Notes: generated by a model not told the origin, from the letters alone. A stretch of 43,705 nucleotides of DNA from an uncultured Parabacteroides sp. (GCF_947855115.1 NZ_CANTZW010000035.1:1-43705), one strand, 5' to 3'; counted from the first letter of the stretch, positions 1 through 7,394 are shown. Numbers and translations are program-made.

Positions 1-3
1 ATT

Positions 4-76
4 GCGGAAGTAGCTCAGTTGATAGAGCATTAGCCTTCCAAGCTGAGGGTCGCGGGTTTGAGCCCCGTCTTCCGCT
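4..76 (+). tRNA. tRNA-Gly (TCC)
   Basis: This 73-base cloverleaf has a perfect acceptor pairing of GCGGAAG (4-10) with CTTCCGC (69-75). The anticodon loop CTTCCAA gives anticodon TCC, which reads GGA/GGG glycine codons. The T-arm GGGTTTGAGCCCC is typical. CCA is not encoded. A strong terminator follows within a few bases, so the tRNA is transcribed on its own or as the last gene of a transcript starting before the window. Confidence 0.97.
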
Positions 77-80
77 CTAG

Positions 81-117
81 AAAAAGAGGAAAATCAAAAG
101 ATTTTCCTCTTTTTTTA
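81..117 (+). terminator. Rho-independent terminator after tRNA-Gly
   Basis: An almost perfect A/T-rich stem (AAAGAGGAAAATC, loop AAAA, GATTTTCCTCTTT) ends in a run of seven or more T. It lies five bases after the tRNA. Confidence 0.9.
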
Positions 118-202
118 TATCCTCATGATATCATATACCCGGGAATAATGTCTATTTTAGCCTCCAATACTACAACTACAAATAACAAAAAGAGAGGTGA
201 AA

Positions 203-529
203 ATGGTGAAAGGGATATACGTGTTGCTGACAACGTTCTTATTGATGGGGTGTGCCACAGTAATGAACCCTTATAAAATGGATAACCGGATGCATAAGAT
301 AGAGCTAGGTATGACCAAGCAGAAGGTGATATCGATACTAGGAAAGGATTTTGAGTCGGCTGGCGCACGGATAACCCCAGACGGCCCCATAGAAAGTATC
401 AGTTATAAAACAGTAACCATGACGATCGCCGATTACTCAGAAGGCTACTACATCCTAAGTTTCAAGAATGGGATACTAGTGGAGTGGTTCAAGGAGAAAA
501 CACCGATCAACAATCATACAGTGAATTAG
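203..529 (+). CDS. Small lipoprotein with a BamE/SmpA-like fold
   Basis: The 108-residue product opens with a lipoprotein signal peptide ending in LLMGC, so Cys17 should be lipidated and the protein envelope-anchored. The segment IELGMTKQKVISILGK resembles the GMT.xxV..iLG signature of the BamE/SmpA/OmlA fold, a small domain found in outer-membrane assembly lipoproteins and in many unrelated ones. A GTG at 197 is in frame, but the ATG at 203 is better placed behind the purine-rich AGAGAGG at 190-197. The gene stands alone between the tRNA-Gly terminator and a convergent small gene. I infer the fold from the short motif only, and a BamE function is not claimed. Confidence 0.8.
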   Translation: MVKGIYVLLTTFLLMGCATVMNPYKMDNRMHKIELGMTKQKVISILGKDFESAGARITPDGPIESISYKTVTMTIADYSEGYYILSFKNGILVEWFKEKTPINNHTVN

Positions 530-539
530 GGATTCCCCT

Positions 540-740
540 TTAGGCTGCTAAAAACAAATAAGGCAGATGCCTCTGGGCATCTGCCTTCATTCTTTTACGA
601 TTATAAACTTTCTTCGATACATGAATCCGGTTATGACTAACCGGTCTGCCGTGGTTTTCTAACTCGGCCTCACGGCTACCTTTCCTATTAGCCTTTATAT
701 ACTCGACTAACGAATCTTGGTTTTTTCTCTTTGTCTTCAT
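540..740 (-). CDS. Small basic conserved protein, function unknown
   Basis: The 66-residue product is rich in Lys and Arg (starts MKTKRKNQDSLVEYIK, later SKKVYNRKRMK) and has no signal peptide or membrane segment. It resembles a family of short basic proteins I recall from Bacteroidales genomes, with no known role; nucleic-acid or ribosome binding is only a guess from charge. An in-frame ATG at 773 exists, but the start at 740 is preferred because a TATCTTTG promoter element lies at 763-770. The last 15 or so codons contain an 11-bp perfect hairpin that looks like a terminator. The gene converges with the lipoprotein gene, with 10 bases between stops. Confidence 0.65.
   Translation of the reverse strand: MKTKRKNQDSLVEYIKANRKGSREAELENHGRPVSHNRIHVSKKVYNRKRMKADAQRHLPYLFLAA
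561..586. terminator. Hairpin inside a coding region, likely bidirectional terminator
   Basis: AGGCAGATGCC (561-571) pairs perfectly with GGCATCTGCCT (576-586) over 11 bp with a four-base loop. On the minus strand it is followed by TTATTTGTTTTT, on the plus strand by TTCATTCTTTT. It would serve the plus-strand lipoprotein gene and also lies within the 3' end of the minus-strand small gene. Confidence 0.7.
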
Positions 741-762
741 CGCATTATCGCTTTTACGAAGG

Positions 763-770
763 CAAAGATA
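763..770 (-). promoter_or_regulatory. Bacteroidetes -7 promoter element for the small basic protein
   Basis: The minus strand reads TATCTTTG, matching the Bacteroidetes TAnnTTTG consensus, 22 bases before the chosen ATG. I see no matching -33 TTG at the usual 19-21 base distance. Confidence 0.55.
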
Positions 771-779
771 CAAAAAGAA

Positions 780-1100
780 TTATTTCACCTCGCTATCGTC
801 CCAAGGGTATTTTCTTTTCGGATTCCGAGGGAACCAGCCTTTCTGCACGCGTTCCTCCTGCTCGAAGATCTCCTTGATCGTCCAGAACGATGAGAAGGCG
901 AATACACCGCAAATAGCGGACACAAACACGCTGTCTATAAACAAGGAGGCTATCACTCCTAAAATTCCCAAGATTAGGAATATCCACCAACATTTCGTCC
1001 CCCAATAATACTCGGCCTTCACGACTATCGGATGAAACAAGCCGATAATCAAAAATGTAACGATACCAATCAACAAGCCATCAAAATTTATCATATCCAT
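780..1100 (-). CDS. DUF4491-type small membrane protein
   Basis: The 106-residue protein has three probable membrane segments: near residues 8-27, 37-54 and 57-75. A soluble charged tail ends in KGWFPRNPKRKYPW. The N-terminal FDGLLIGIVTFLIIGLFHP and the tail match what I remember of DUF4491, a Bacteroidetes family of unknown function. A second ATG two codons in (1094) is equally possible. A TACATTTG promoter element sits 35 bases upstream. It stands alone, with separate promoters for it and for the next gene down. The role is unknown. Confidence 0.8.
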   Translation of the reverse strand: MDMINFDGLLIGIVTFLIIGLFHPIVVKAEYYWGTKCWWIFLILGILGVIASLFIDSVFVSAICGVFAFSSFWTIKEIFEQEERVQKGWFPRNPKRKYPWDDSEVK

Positions 1101-1134
1101 ATCTGAGTGTTTATATTCTTACTACTATATACAA

Positions 1135-1142
1135 CAAATGTA
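1135..1142 (-). promoter_or_regulatory. -7 promoter element for the DUF4491 gene
   Basis: The minus strand reads TACATTTG, a match to TAnnTTTG, about 35 bases before the ATG. A TTG (CAA at 1159-1161) lies 16 bases further up, closer than the usual spacing. Confidence 0.5.
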
Positions 1143-1304
1143 CGAACAATATTCCATCCAACTAATCATTTCTTTCTATGAAGAAATAAGAAACGTCTAT
1201 TCATAATAACGGTTCCATATGTATAAAAAGCTTTTTTCATCCTGTGTAATACAGTCTCTTCACTTACAAGAAAAGATTGAGGTACACAGGTACTTTCACT
1301 TGCA

Positions 1305-1342
1305 CAAAAAAAGCCATATCCAATTGTTACTGGACATGGCCT
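1305..1342 (-). terminator. Rho-independent terminator of the secG operon
   Basis: Read on the minus strand, GCCATGTCCA pairs with TGGATATGGC (one G-U pair) across an eight-base loop and runs into seven T. It lies 24 bases after the secG stop codon and closes the operon. Confidence 0.9.
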
Positions 1343-1365
1343 CTATATTGTCTTCAAGTAAGATC

Positions 1366-1746
1366 TTATTTGTTATTTTCCTCTGCCGGAGCAGTCGCAG
1401 GAGTTTCCTCTGCCGGAACAGCCGGTTGTTGCGCAGTACCAAAGTCCGGTGCGATTGTACTTGGATCGATAGAGATCGCCTCATTCACTTGTTGTCTGAT
1501 CTCTGATTGAGTGGATTGTTCAGATCTGGGGATAAACGCAGTTATCACGATACTCAATACGATTACGGCGCCAGCCAAACTCCAAGTTGCTTTCTCCAAA
1601 AAGTCTGTGGTCTTACGTACACCCATGATTTGGTTAGAAGAAGAGAATCCCGAAGCTAACCCCCCACCTTTCGAATTCTGGATCAGCACGATCAAGATTA
1701 ATAGTATAGCGGCGATCAGGATTAAGATAGAAATAAATACGTACAT
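1366..1746 (-). CDS. secG: Preprotein translocase subunit SecG
   Basis: The 126-residue inner-membrane protein is the small accessory subunit of the SecYEG protein-export channel. It has two membrane helices (about residues 2-22 and 53-73) around the family hallmark LIVLIQNSKGGGLASGF. The loop then contains the typical MGVRKTTDFLEKATW. The C-terminal 50 residues are a low-complexity Pro/Ala/Glu tail that is longer than in proteobacterial SecG but usual in Bacteroidetes. It is the last gene of the sigma-54 activator-lptE-TPR-secG operon, seven bases after the preceding stop, and is followed by a strong terminator. Confidence 0.95.
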   Translation of the reverse strand: MYVFISILILIAAILLILIVLIQNSKGGGLASGFSSSNQIMGVRKTTDFLEKATWSLAGAVIVLSIVITAFIPRSEQSTQSEIRQQVNEAISIDPSTIAPDFGTAQQPAVPAEETPATAPAEENNK

Positions 1747-1753
1747 CTTAGTT

Positions 1754-2527
1754 TTATTTTTTAGTGTTAATAATCAACTTTTCCAAAAATCTAATTTGGT
1801 CTGCAAAGTAAACATTTTTTTCTGGATATTTCAAGCTTAAGTTTTTAATAATTTGCAAAGCCTTATCATATCGTTTCTGTTTTATATAAATCCGAGCTAA
1901 AGTTTCCGTAAGGCACGAGTCTTCCAGCGACTTGGAACGCTCATCGTTCAATTCTCTCACCGATTCGGGAGTCTCTGCCCGACTGGTTTCCTCATAAATC
2001 TCCAATCCACTACCTGGTGTACGTTGCCGATCATTTTTAATGAATGAATCAATCAGGTCATGATGTCGAAGCTTGTTCTCCGTATCCTCGGGCTGCCCCT
2101 CATTCCCCCCTCTCGATAAAGACCAAGATATGTAATCTGATGATGCCGATGGCTGAAACAGGAGCGGAGTTTCCTTCCTTGGCTCCGTTTCCTCATTACG
2201 GTCGGAAAGGAACGCATCTATCAAGGAAAAAGAATCCTTTTTCCGTATATCCGACTCATGCTCTACAGAAGCAGGGCAAGTATTCAGATCATACTTCTCT
2301 CCTTCTATTAACCGAAACAGTTTTTTTCGGTCAGGCAAGAATATTGCCATTTTCTCCAACTCCGAAGCGAAACTCATATCATTTAATACGGCAAGATTCT
2401 TCAGATAAAGCATCCGTACCACTTGAAAATACGGGTATTCCTCCACGATACGCCGCAATTCAAGAAGAGTACCCTCGGTCAATCCCGAAGGTTCTTCCAT
2501 CAAACGATATAAATCCTCTGCCTTCAT
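1754..2527 (-). CDS. TPR-like protein of the lptE-secG operon, function unknown
   Basis: The 257-residue soluble protein has no signal peptide. Its N-terminus (MKAEDLYRLMEEPSGL then ELRRIVEEYPYFQVVRMLYLKNL) and its C-terminus (TETLARIYIKQKRYDKALQI) look like helical-hairpin or TPR repeats, joined by a charged, probably disordered middle (roughly residues 100-200). An in-frame ATG lies 13 codons earlier (2566), but the start at 2527 sits one base after the lptE stop codon (TAG-G-ATG), the layout expected for translational coupling. Its conserved place between lptE and secG suggests a link to envelope export, which is inference. Confidence 0.8.
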   Translation of the reverse strand: MKAEDLYRLMEEPSGLTEGTLLELRRIVEEYPYFQVVRMLYLKNLAVLNDMSFASELEKMAIFLPDRKKLFRLIEGEKYDLNTCPASVEHESDIRKKDSFSLIDAFLSDRNEETEPRKETPLLFQPSASSDYISWSLSRGGNEGQPEDTENKLRHHDLIDSFIKNDRQRTPGSGLEIYEETSRAETPESVRELNDERSKSLEDSCLTETLARIYIKQKRYDKALQIIKNLSLKYPEKNVYFADQIRFLEKLIINTKK

Positions 2528-2528
2528 C

Positions 2529-3065
2529 CTACCAATTGGCAACCGTAGCATTATAGATTTGGTCAACTATCTCCTCGGTAATCTCCTCGCACAAGGAGCT
2601 TTCTACCTGCTGCGGCATCAAGTTACTGTCGAATTCACGGTAAGCGGAGAACGACTGCTCGAAATCTTCATCCGGATTAACCCGGTTTGAGTAACGAACC
2701 CGGACCGTGATCGTCAGCCTTGTCTGTGAAGCGATAGCGTCTTCCTTCACGGCCATCGGAGCAAAATCGTAACCGGTTATCTCCCCCTCCAGCTCCAGGT
2801 CTCCATTGTCTGAAACCAATTGCAACCGGGTCTGACGGATATAGATATCCTTCAAGTCTTCTGTAAACTCCGGAGCGAGAGTCGGGTTTACATAAGGCGC
2901 CTGGTTCGTGAAATCACGGATCGTAATGGTTTTTACCTTCGTATAATCGATAGAAGCACCATTAAACTTATAGGAAATAGAACAAGCCGTTACTAATACT
3001 GTCAAAAATGAAAGTATAAGCCAATTGGCTGCCGATAAACGTATATTGACAATCTTCTTTAGCAT
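2529..3065 (-). CDS. lptE: LptE-family LPS-assembly lipoprotein
   Basis: The 178-residue protein has a lipoprotein signal ending in LVTAC, so Cys28 is the likely lipidation site. The mature part starts SISYKFNGASIDY and contains the alternating strands typical of Bacteroidetes LptE. LptE plugs the LptD barrel that inserts lipopolysaccharide into the outer leaflet of the outer membrane. It lies eight bases after the sigma-54 activator and one base before the TPR-like gene. LptD is not in this window. The assignment rests on recalled similarity and context. Confidence 0.85.
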   Translation of the reverse strand: MLKKIVNIRLSAANWLILSFLTVLVTACSISYKFNGASIDYTKVKTITIRDFTNQAPYVNPTLAPEFTEDLKDIYIRQTRLQLVSDNGDLELEGEITGYDFAPMAVKEDAIASQTRLTITVRVRYSNRVNPDEDFEQSFSAYREFDSNLMPQQVESSLCEEITEEIVDQIYNATVANW

Positions 3066-3073
3066 AACTTATA

Positions 3074-4264
3074 TTATTCCAAATTATATTCTTTGATTTT
3101 CCGATATAATGTACGCTCCGATATCTTCAAATCGGCCGCAGCATTTTTCCTTCGTCCATTATGCTTCTCCAACGCTTTGCGGATCATTTCTTTTTCTACC
3201 TCTTCCAAGGATAAGGTCTCTTCTTCTACATCCTCGGCATCCTGGATCGTCGGGCGCATGGCGTGAACCGTTGCCGGATGAATCGGATGCGCATAGGGAG
3301 AGTCGTCTGTCATCGCAGGCATCTGGATATTCCCTCCCATGATATCATGCACTAATTTCTTTAACTCGTTCACGTCCTTCTTCATATCAAACAACACTTG
3401 ATAAAGAATCTCCCGCTCACTGTTAAAGATCTTCTGATCTGGATCTTGCTTCACCAATACCGGATATTTCTCCACGTTCAAATCCGGCAGATAAAGACGC
3501 AAGACATCTGCTGTTATATCCCGTTTCTCCTCGATCACGGAAATACGCTCCGTAATGTTTTTCAATTCACGTACATTTCCCGGCCAACGGTAAGAGACTA
3601 ATAATTGACGAGCCTCATCATCCAAGCGGATCGGAGGCATCCGATATTTTTCGGCGCAATCGCTGGCAAACTTACGAAACAATAAAATGATATCTTCCGG
3701 ACGTTCCCGCAAAGGAGGTACCTGAATGGGTACCGTATTTAAACGATAGTACAAATCCTCACGGAATTTACCTTCCGATACCGCCTGCACTAAATTCACG
3801 TTCGTGGCGGCAACAATCCGGACGTTTGTTTTCTGCACCTTAGAGGAACCGACCTTGATAAACTCACCCGTCTCAAGCACACGAAGCAAACGTGCTTGCG
3901 TAGGGGTAGGCAGTTCTCCTACCTCATCCAAGAATATCGTTCCACCATCAGCCACTTCGAAATATCCTTTACGATCGGCCAAGGCTCCGGTAAAAGAGCC
4001 TTTCTCGTGCCCGAAAAGTTCTGAATCTATTGTCCCTTCCGGGATAGCGCCACAGTTTACAGCTATATATTGTCCATGTTTACGCTGGCTGTTCTGATGA
4101 ATAATTTGCGGAAAAGTCTCCTTTCCCACACCGCTTTCTCCTGTAATAAGAACAGATAAGTCGGTTGGCGCTACTTGGAGCGCAACATCGATCGCACGAT
4201 TCAAACCCGGATTATTACCGATAATTCCAAAACGCTGTTTTATCTGTTGTACATCAACCTTCAT
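3074..4264 (-). CDS. Sigma-54-dependent activator without a sensor domain
   Basis: The 396-residue protein is an AAA+ bacterial enhancer-binding protein that would remodel sigma-54 RNA polymerase. Walker A GESGVGKE is at 42-49, the sigma-54 contact loop GSFTGA (usual form GAFTGA) at 89-94, and Walker B GGTIFLDEVGE near 107-117. The arginine-containing segment FREDLYYRLN follows. A Fis-type helix-turn-helix ends the protein (RRKNAAADLKISERTLYRKIKEY). The AAA+ domain begins almost at residue 13, so there is no receiver, PAS or GAF domain. It is the first gene of the operon with lptE and secG. Its target promoters are not visible here. Confidence 0.93.
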   Translation of the reverse strand: MKVDVQQIKQRFGIIGNNPGLNRAIDVALQVAPTDLSVLITGESGVGKETFPQIIHQNSQRKHGQYIAVNCGAIPEGTIDSELFGHEKGSFTGALADRKGYFEVADGGTIFLDEVGELPTPTQARLLRVLETGEFIKVGSSKVQKTNVRIVAATNVNLVQAVSEGKFREDLYYRLNTVPIQVPPLRERPEDIILLFRKFASDCAEKYRMPPIRLDDEARQLLVSYRWPGNVRELKNITERISVIEEKRDITADVLRLYLPDLNVEKYPVLVKQDPDQKIFNSEREILYQVLFDMKKDVNELKKLVHDIMGGNIQMPAMTDDSPYAHPIHPATVHAMRPTIQDAEDVEEETLSLEEVEKEMIRKALEKHNGRRKNAAADLKISERTLYRKIKEYNLE

Positions 4265-4309
4265 CGCTCTTTCTCTTTATTAGATCTGTAATTATTTCAG
4301 TTACTCTGC

Positions 4310-4317
4310 CAAAATTA
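4310..4317 (-). promoter_or_regulatory. -7 promoter element for the activator-lptE-secG operon
   Basis: The minus strand reads TAATTTTG, fitting TAnnTTTG, 46 bases before the activator ATG. I see no good -33 partner. Confidence 0.45.
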
Positions 4318-4369
4318 CAAATCTTAATTCAAACTTCCATTATTGATAACAGATTCTATCAGTCGTTTC

Positions 4370-5197
4370 TTATTTTTTAGCACCATACGTACATTTATAC
4401 AAAAACTCAGCAAGATCCTTGTCTTCCGGGATAGAAGCAATCTTTTCCGGCGAGATAGGCTCACCAATGTATACATCCACTTTCTTTCCACGTTTATTGA
4501 AAGCCTCGGCAGGGATACGCAGGGTACGTATTTGCCAACTGATATTCCCTAGCCAATAGAAGAAATGGGTATTCTGAAAATCAAAGTAAACAGGATATAC
4601 AGGTGCTTTCGCCTTACGAACCAAGCGGATCACGCTATGCGCCCACGATAAATCCCGTATCTGTCTGTCTGTCTTATTGTAAAACGAGATTGCCCCGGCA
4701 GGAAAGAAACCCATCGGATGCCCCTCTTTCAAGCGTTGCAGAGAAAGTCGTACTCCATTGACATTCGCCGGATTCGCCCCCCGTTTATGGGAATCGGGTA
4801 CCACGGATATAAAATTATCCTCCATCGCTCCGATTTTTGTCAAAATACCGTTTACCATCACTTTAAAGTCCGGACGGCGAGAAGCGAAAATATCAATCAA
4901 TATAATCCCATCCAACGATCCGATCGGATGGTTGGAAACGGTAACAAAAGCCCCCTCCGGCAAGTAGTCCAGAATTTCCTTATTATGAATCTCATAGCGG
5001 AGATCAATAAAGGGGTCGCGCAATAAAGCAGAAGTAAACTCAGCACCCCGTAAATGACAATTCCGGGCATGCACCTTATTTACCAGATCCACACGCAGGC
5101 ACTTTATCAGTGATTTCCCTAACCATGTCCCTACCCTTCCCTTAAAGAAAGGCACCATCTCTTGCAAGTCGTAAATGTCAATTACACTCTTCTTCAT
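4370..5197 (-). CDS. Lysophospholipid acyltransferase family protein
   Basis: The 275-residue protein belongs to the glycerolipid acyltransferase superfamily, related to the 'hemolysin'/ornithine-lipid branch. The catalytic block SNHPIGSLDG contains His90 and Asp96; I count five residues between them rather than the four of the classical HX4D motif. A second block, MGFFPAGAIS, replaces the usual FPEG, as in the hemolysin-like branch. It should transfer an acyl chain to a lipid precursor at the inner membrane. It is the last gene of a four-gene operon, eight bases after the CDP-alcohol phosphatidyltransferase, which points to a shared polar-lipid pathway. The acceptor cannot be read from sequence. 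Confidence 0.87.
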   Translation of the reverse strand: MKKSVIDIYDLQEMVPFFKGRVGTWLGKSLIKCLRVDLVNKVHARNCHLRGAEFTSALLRDPFIDLRYEIHNKEILDYLPEGAFVTVSNHPIGSLDGIILIDIFASRRPDFKVMVNGILTKIGAMEDNFISVVPDSHKRGANPANVNGVRLSLQRLKEGHPMGFFPAGAISFYNKTDRQIRDLSWAHSVIRLVRKAKAPVYPVYFDFQNTHFFYWLGNISWQIRTLRIPAEAFNKRGKKVDVYIGEPISPEKIASIPEDKDLAEFLYKCTYGAKK

Positions 5198-5205
5198 ACT
5201 TTATC

Positions 5206-6102
5206 TTAAAAAAACGAGGCACACATCTTCTCATGTTTCCTCATCACGACCGCCAATACGATATTCAACACGATGATCTCGTATAGGTAATAAGCCCAGA
5301 CCTGCCCTGTCAATACAATTACAAACATAACCATCGTCCGGCCATTAAAGGTCAACAAGTCTATGTAACGCATTAAATGACAACTTTGCTTACGGAAATC
5401 CACCCGAATATTCTCTGGGATATCATCTCCATACCTCGCATGTAAATCTCGTAACATTTTCTGCAAAGTAGGCGTAGCTTTCACTTGCAACATCGTATAC
5501 CAACGATACAAGAAATAAAAGAACTTGTTAACACCATACTTCATTTCCTTATGTTTCGCTTCTACTTGCTCCAAAGACTGGAACTCGGCTCCTTTATCCT
5601 TGCTAATAAAATAAAGGTGAAGTGTCTTATAATAATCCGTGATATTCGCCTGGACTAAGTGAGACAGGCCGGATAAGACCGCCAAAGCAAAAAACCAATC
5701 CGTACCATAATTATGCGAAAGGCGAAGGGCGAATCCGATGTAGATCGAAGCGAACCAAATATCTCCGGCAAAACCGTCCAAGATACGTCCGATAGCGGAC
5801 TTGATCCCTGTAAGACGTGCCAACTGCCCATCCACGCAATCGAGGATATTAGCAAATACCAACAGCAATATACCACAAATATTATATGTCAGATTATCAT
5901 GATAAAACATAAATCCGACCGCCGCTCCCACGAAGATTGAGATAACTGTAATCATATTTGGGGTAACTCCCGTGCCTCGCAGCATACGAGCAATGCGAAA
6001 TCCAATCGGACGGTAAAAAATCCGATCTATCTTATTTTCTGTCTCTATTGATTTTAACGATGCCTCGTATTCCTTATCCAACTCACTCATTTGTTTTTTC
6101 AT
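5206..6102 (-). CDS. CDP-alcohol phosphatidyltransferase family protein
   Basis: The 298-residue integral membrane enzyme carries the family signature DCVDGQLARLTGIKSAIG followed by RILDGFAGD (residues 88-114). These enzymes displace CMP from a CDP-alcohol or CDP-lipid to build phospholipid head groups. Asp88, Asp91 and Asp109 are in place, but the last Asp is at 114, one residue later than the usual DxxxD spacing. The central soluble insert (about 170-245) is longer than in PgsA-type enzymes. It overlaps the upstream reductase gene by four bases and precedes the acyltransferase. A nucleotidyltransferase in the same operon suggests that the donor is a CDP-alcohol made locally. The substrate is unknown. 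Confidence 0.9.
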   Translation of the reverse strand: MKKQMSELDKEYEASLKSIETENKIDRIFYRPIGFRIARMLRGTGVTPNMITVISIFVGAAVGFMFYHDNLTYNICGILLLVFANILDCVDGQLARLTGIKSAIGRILDGFAGDIWFASIYIGFALRLSHNYGTDWFFALAVLSGLSHLVQANITDYYKTLHLYFISKDKGAEFQSLEQVEAKHKEMKYGVNKFFYFLYRWYTMLQVKATPTLQKMLRDLHARYGDDIPENIRVDFRKQSCHLMRYIDLLTFNGRTMVMFVIVLTGQVWAYYLYEIIVLNIVLAVVMRKHEKMCASFF

Positions 6103-6827
6103 TTATACGAGTAACCGCCATCCACAACGACTACCTCGCCATTAAAATAACTATTCTCTATCAACATTTTGTAAACCTCCGCTAATTCGTCCGGATCGCA
6201 GAAACGTCCTAAAGAGACTTTATTTTCTATATTTCGACGAATCTCAGCGGGCTTTGTCTTCTGCCATTCCGTATCGACAAAACCTGGGGCCACAGCATTC
6301 ACACGCAACTCATAAGGAACTAAGAATTTCACCATATTTTTGACTAGCGCATGAACCGCGCTTTTCGTCACTCCATATGCCAAGGATACAGAATGAGGCT
6401 GTATCCCCATCAAGGAACCTGTAAATACCACGCTTCCCCCTTTATCGATCCGTCCGACAATCTTCTGTAAAAGGAAAACAGGAAAATGAACATTAGCAAA
6501 AAAAACCCGCTCCCAGTCCTCAAATGAAAGCTTCTCAAAAGGATCGCGGCAGGTCATCCCTGCGTTAAACACGAGTCCATCCAGACGTACCCCCTTCTCT
6601 TCCAAAAAGGAATCAATAACCCCGATCGTATCTCGATCCGAGATATCGGCCCGTAAAATAAAAACCTGTATATCGAAGAGATCCATCAATTCGCCGCGTA
6701 CCTCTTCGGCTACAAACGGATCGGAAGCATAAGTTAATATAAGGTTATATCCAGCTTTTCCTAGGCAGAACGCAATCGACTTTCCTATTCCTTTCGTTCC
6801 ACCGGTAATTAAAATAAATTTATCCAT
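6099..6827 (-). CDS. Short-chain dehydrogenase/reductase
   Basis: The 242-residue protein is a classical SDR. The cofactor loop TGGTKGIG is at 8-15, NAG at 88-90, catalytic Ser138, and Tyr151-xxx-Lys155. It resembles FabG (3-oxoacyl-ACP reductase), and database naming would probably follow that. Its position in a lipid-headgroup operon, overlapping the CDP-alcohol phosphatidyltransferase by four bases, makes a dedicated lipid ketoreductase more likely than bulk fatty-acid synthesis. One option is 3-ketosphinganine reduction, an activity I recall being assigned to an SDR at locus BT_0972 of Bacteroides thetaiotaomicron. Orthology to that protein is untested. Confidence 0.9.
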   Translation of the reverse strand: MDKFILITGGTKGIGKSIAFCLGKAGYNLILTYASDPFVAEEVRGELMDLFDIQVFILRADISDRDTIGVIDSFLEEKGVRLDGLVFNAGMTCRDPFEKLSFEDWERVFFANVHFPVFLLQKIVGRIDKGGSVVFTGSLMGIQPHSVSLAYGVTKSAVHALVKNMVKFLVPYELRVNAVAPGFVDTEWQKTKPAEIRRNIENKVSLGRFCDPDELAEVYKMLIENSYFNGEVVVVDGGYSYK

Positions 6828-6838
6828 GAAACCAATCG

Positions 6839-7306
6839 TTATTTAACGGAGAACCCTTTCACCGTATCCGGCTTCGCCTGGCGTTGAGTCGTCAGGTTCG
6901 CCTCATAAGAATCATGTATCGTTTTTTTCAGGTTTGAGGAGGAAACCCCTGTTCCATAAGGGAAATAAAATACCTGAACGCCTAAATCCTTTAAATAATC
7001 ATACTTCCCGAACCAGTCGTCTCCTACCACGAAAGCATCAATATTCAGTTTCTTCACGATTTCCGTGTGGTCCAAGGAATGTTGTGGTATAACAATATCG
7101 GGAGTCTTCAATGCCTCTATAATTTGCAAACGCTCATGGAAAGGAATAATCGGTTTCGCCTTATAAGAAGATACTAACTCGTCCGTGCTAACTCCAACAA
7201 TCAATATATCTGCCAAACTACGGGCATAATTGATCATCCGAAGATGATTATAATGGAACATATCAAACGTCCCGGATGTATATACTATCGTTTTGTCTTT
7301 AAACAT
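6839..7306 (-). CDS. Cytidylyltransferase-like protein
   Basis: The 155-residue protein matches the small nucleotidyltransferase fold of glycerol-3-phosphate (TagD-like) and phosphoethanolamine cytidylyltransferases: GTFDMFHYNHLRMINYA near the N-terminus, VGVSTDE, and VSSSNLK at the C-terminus where the family has ISTT. The nucleotide-binding HxGH is HYNH here (18-21), with Asn for Gly. It would make a CDP-activated alcohol from an alcohol phosphate and CTP. An in-frame ATG at 7333 exists, but the start at 7306 begins right before the conserved first strand, and the promoter overlaps the earlier codon. It is the first gene of the lipid operon. Confidence 0.85.
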   Translation of the reverse strand: MFKDKTIVYTSGTFDMFHYNHLRMINYARSLADILIVGVSTDELVSSYKAKPIIPFHERLQIIEALKTPDIVIPQHSLDHTEIVKKLNIDAFVVGDDWFGKYDYLKDLGVQVFYFPYGTGVSSSNLKKTIHDSYEANLTTQRQAKPDTVKGFSVK

Positions 7307-7330
7307 AACCGTAATTTTCGTTTTAAACCG

Positions 7331-7338
7331 CAAACTTA
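7331..7338 (-). promoter_or_regulatory. -7 promoter element for the lipid operon
   Basis: The minus strand reads TAAGTTTG, fitting TAnnTTTG, 24 bases before the ATG at 7306. Its position supports the shorter start. Confidence 0.6.
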
Positions 7339-7394
7339 CGCAAACTTTTCCTATCTTAAAAGTTTAAGGCCAAAAAGCGTTCCACGCTTGATAC

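Noticed and set aside
1219..1510. Plus-strand frames over the secG 3' end.
   Set aside because: They are shadows of secG and its terminator in other frames, with no start signal or domain.
2044..2556. A 170-codon plus-strand frame antisense to the TPR-like gene.
   Set aside because: It is a frame shadow of a low-complexity charged region; the minus-strand gene fits the operon and coupling, and this frame has no promoter or domain.
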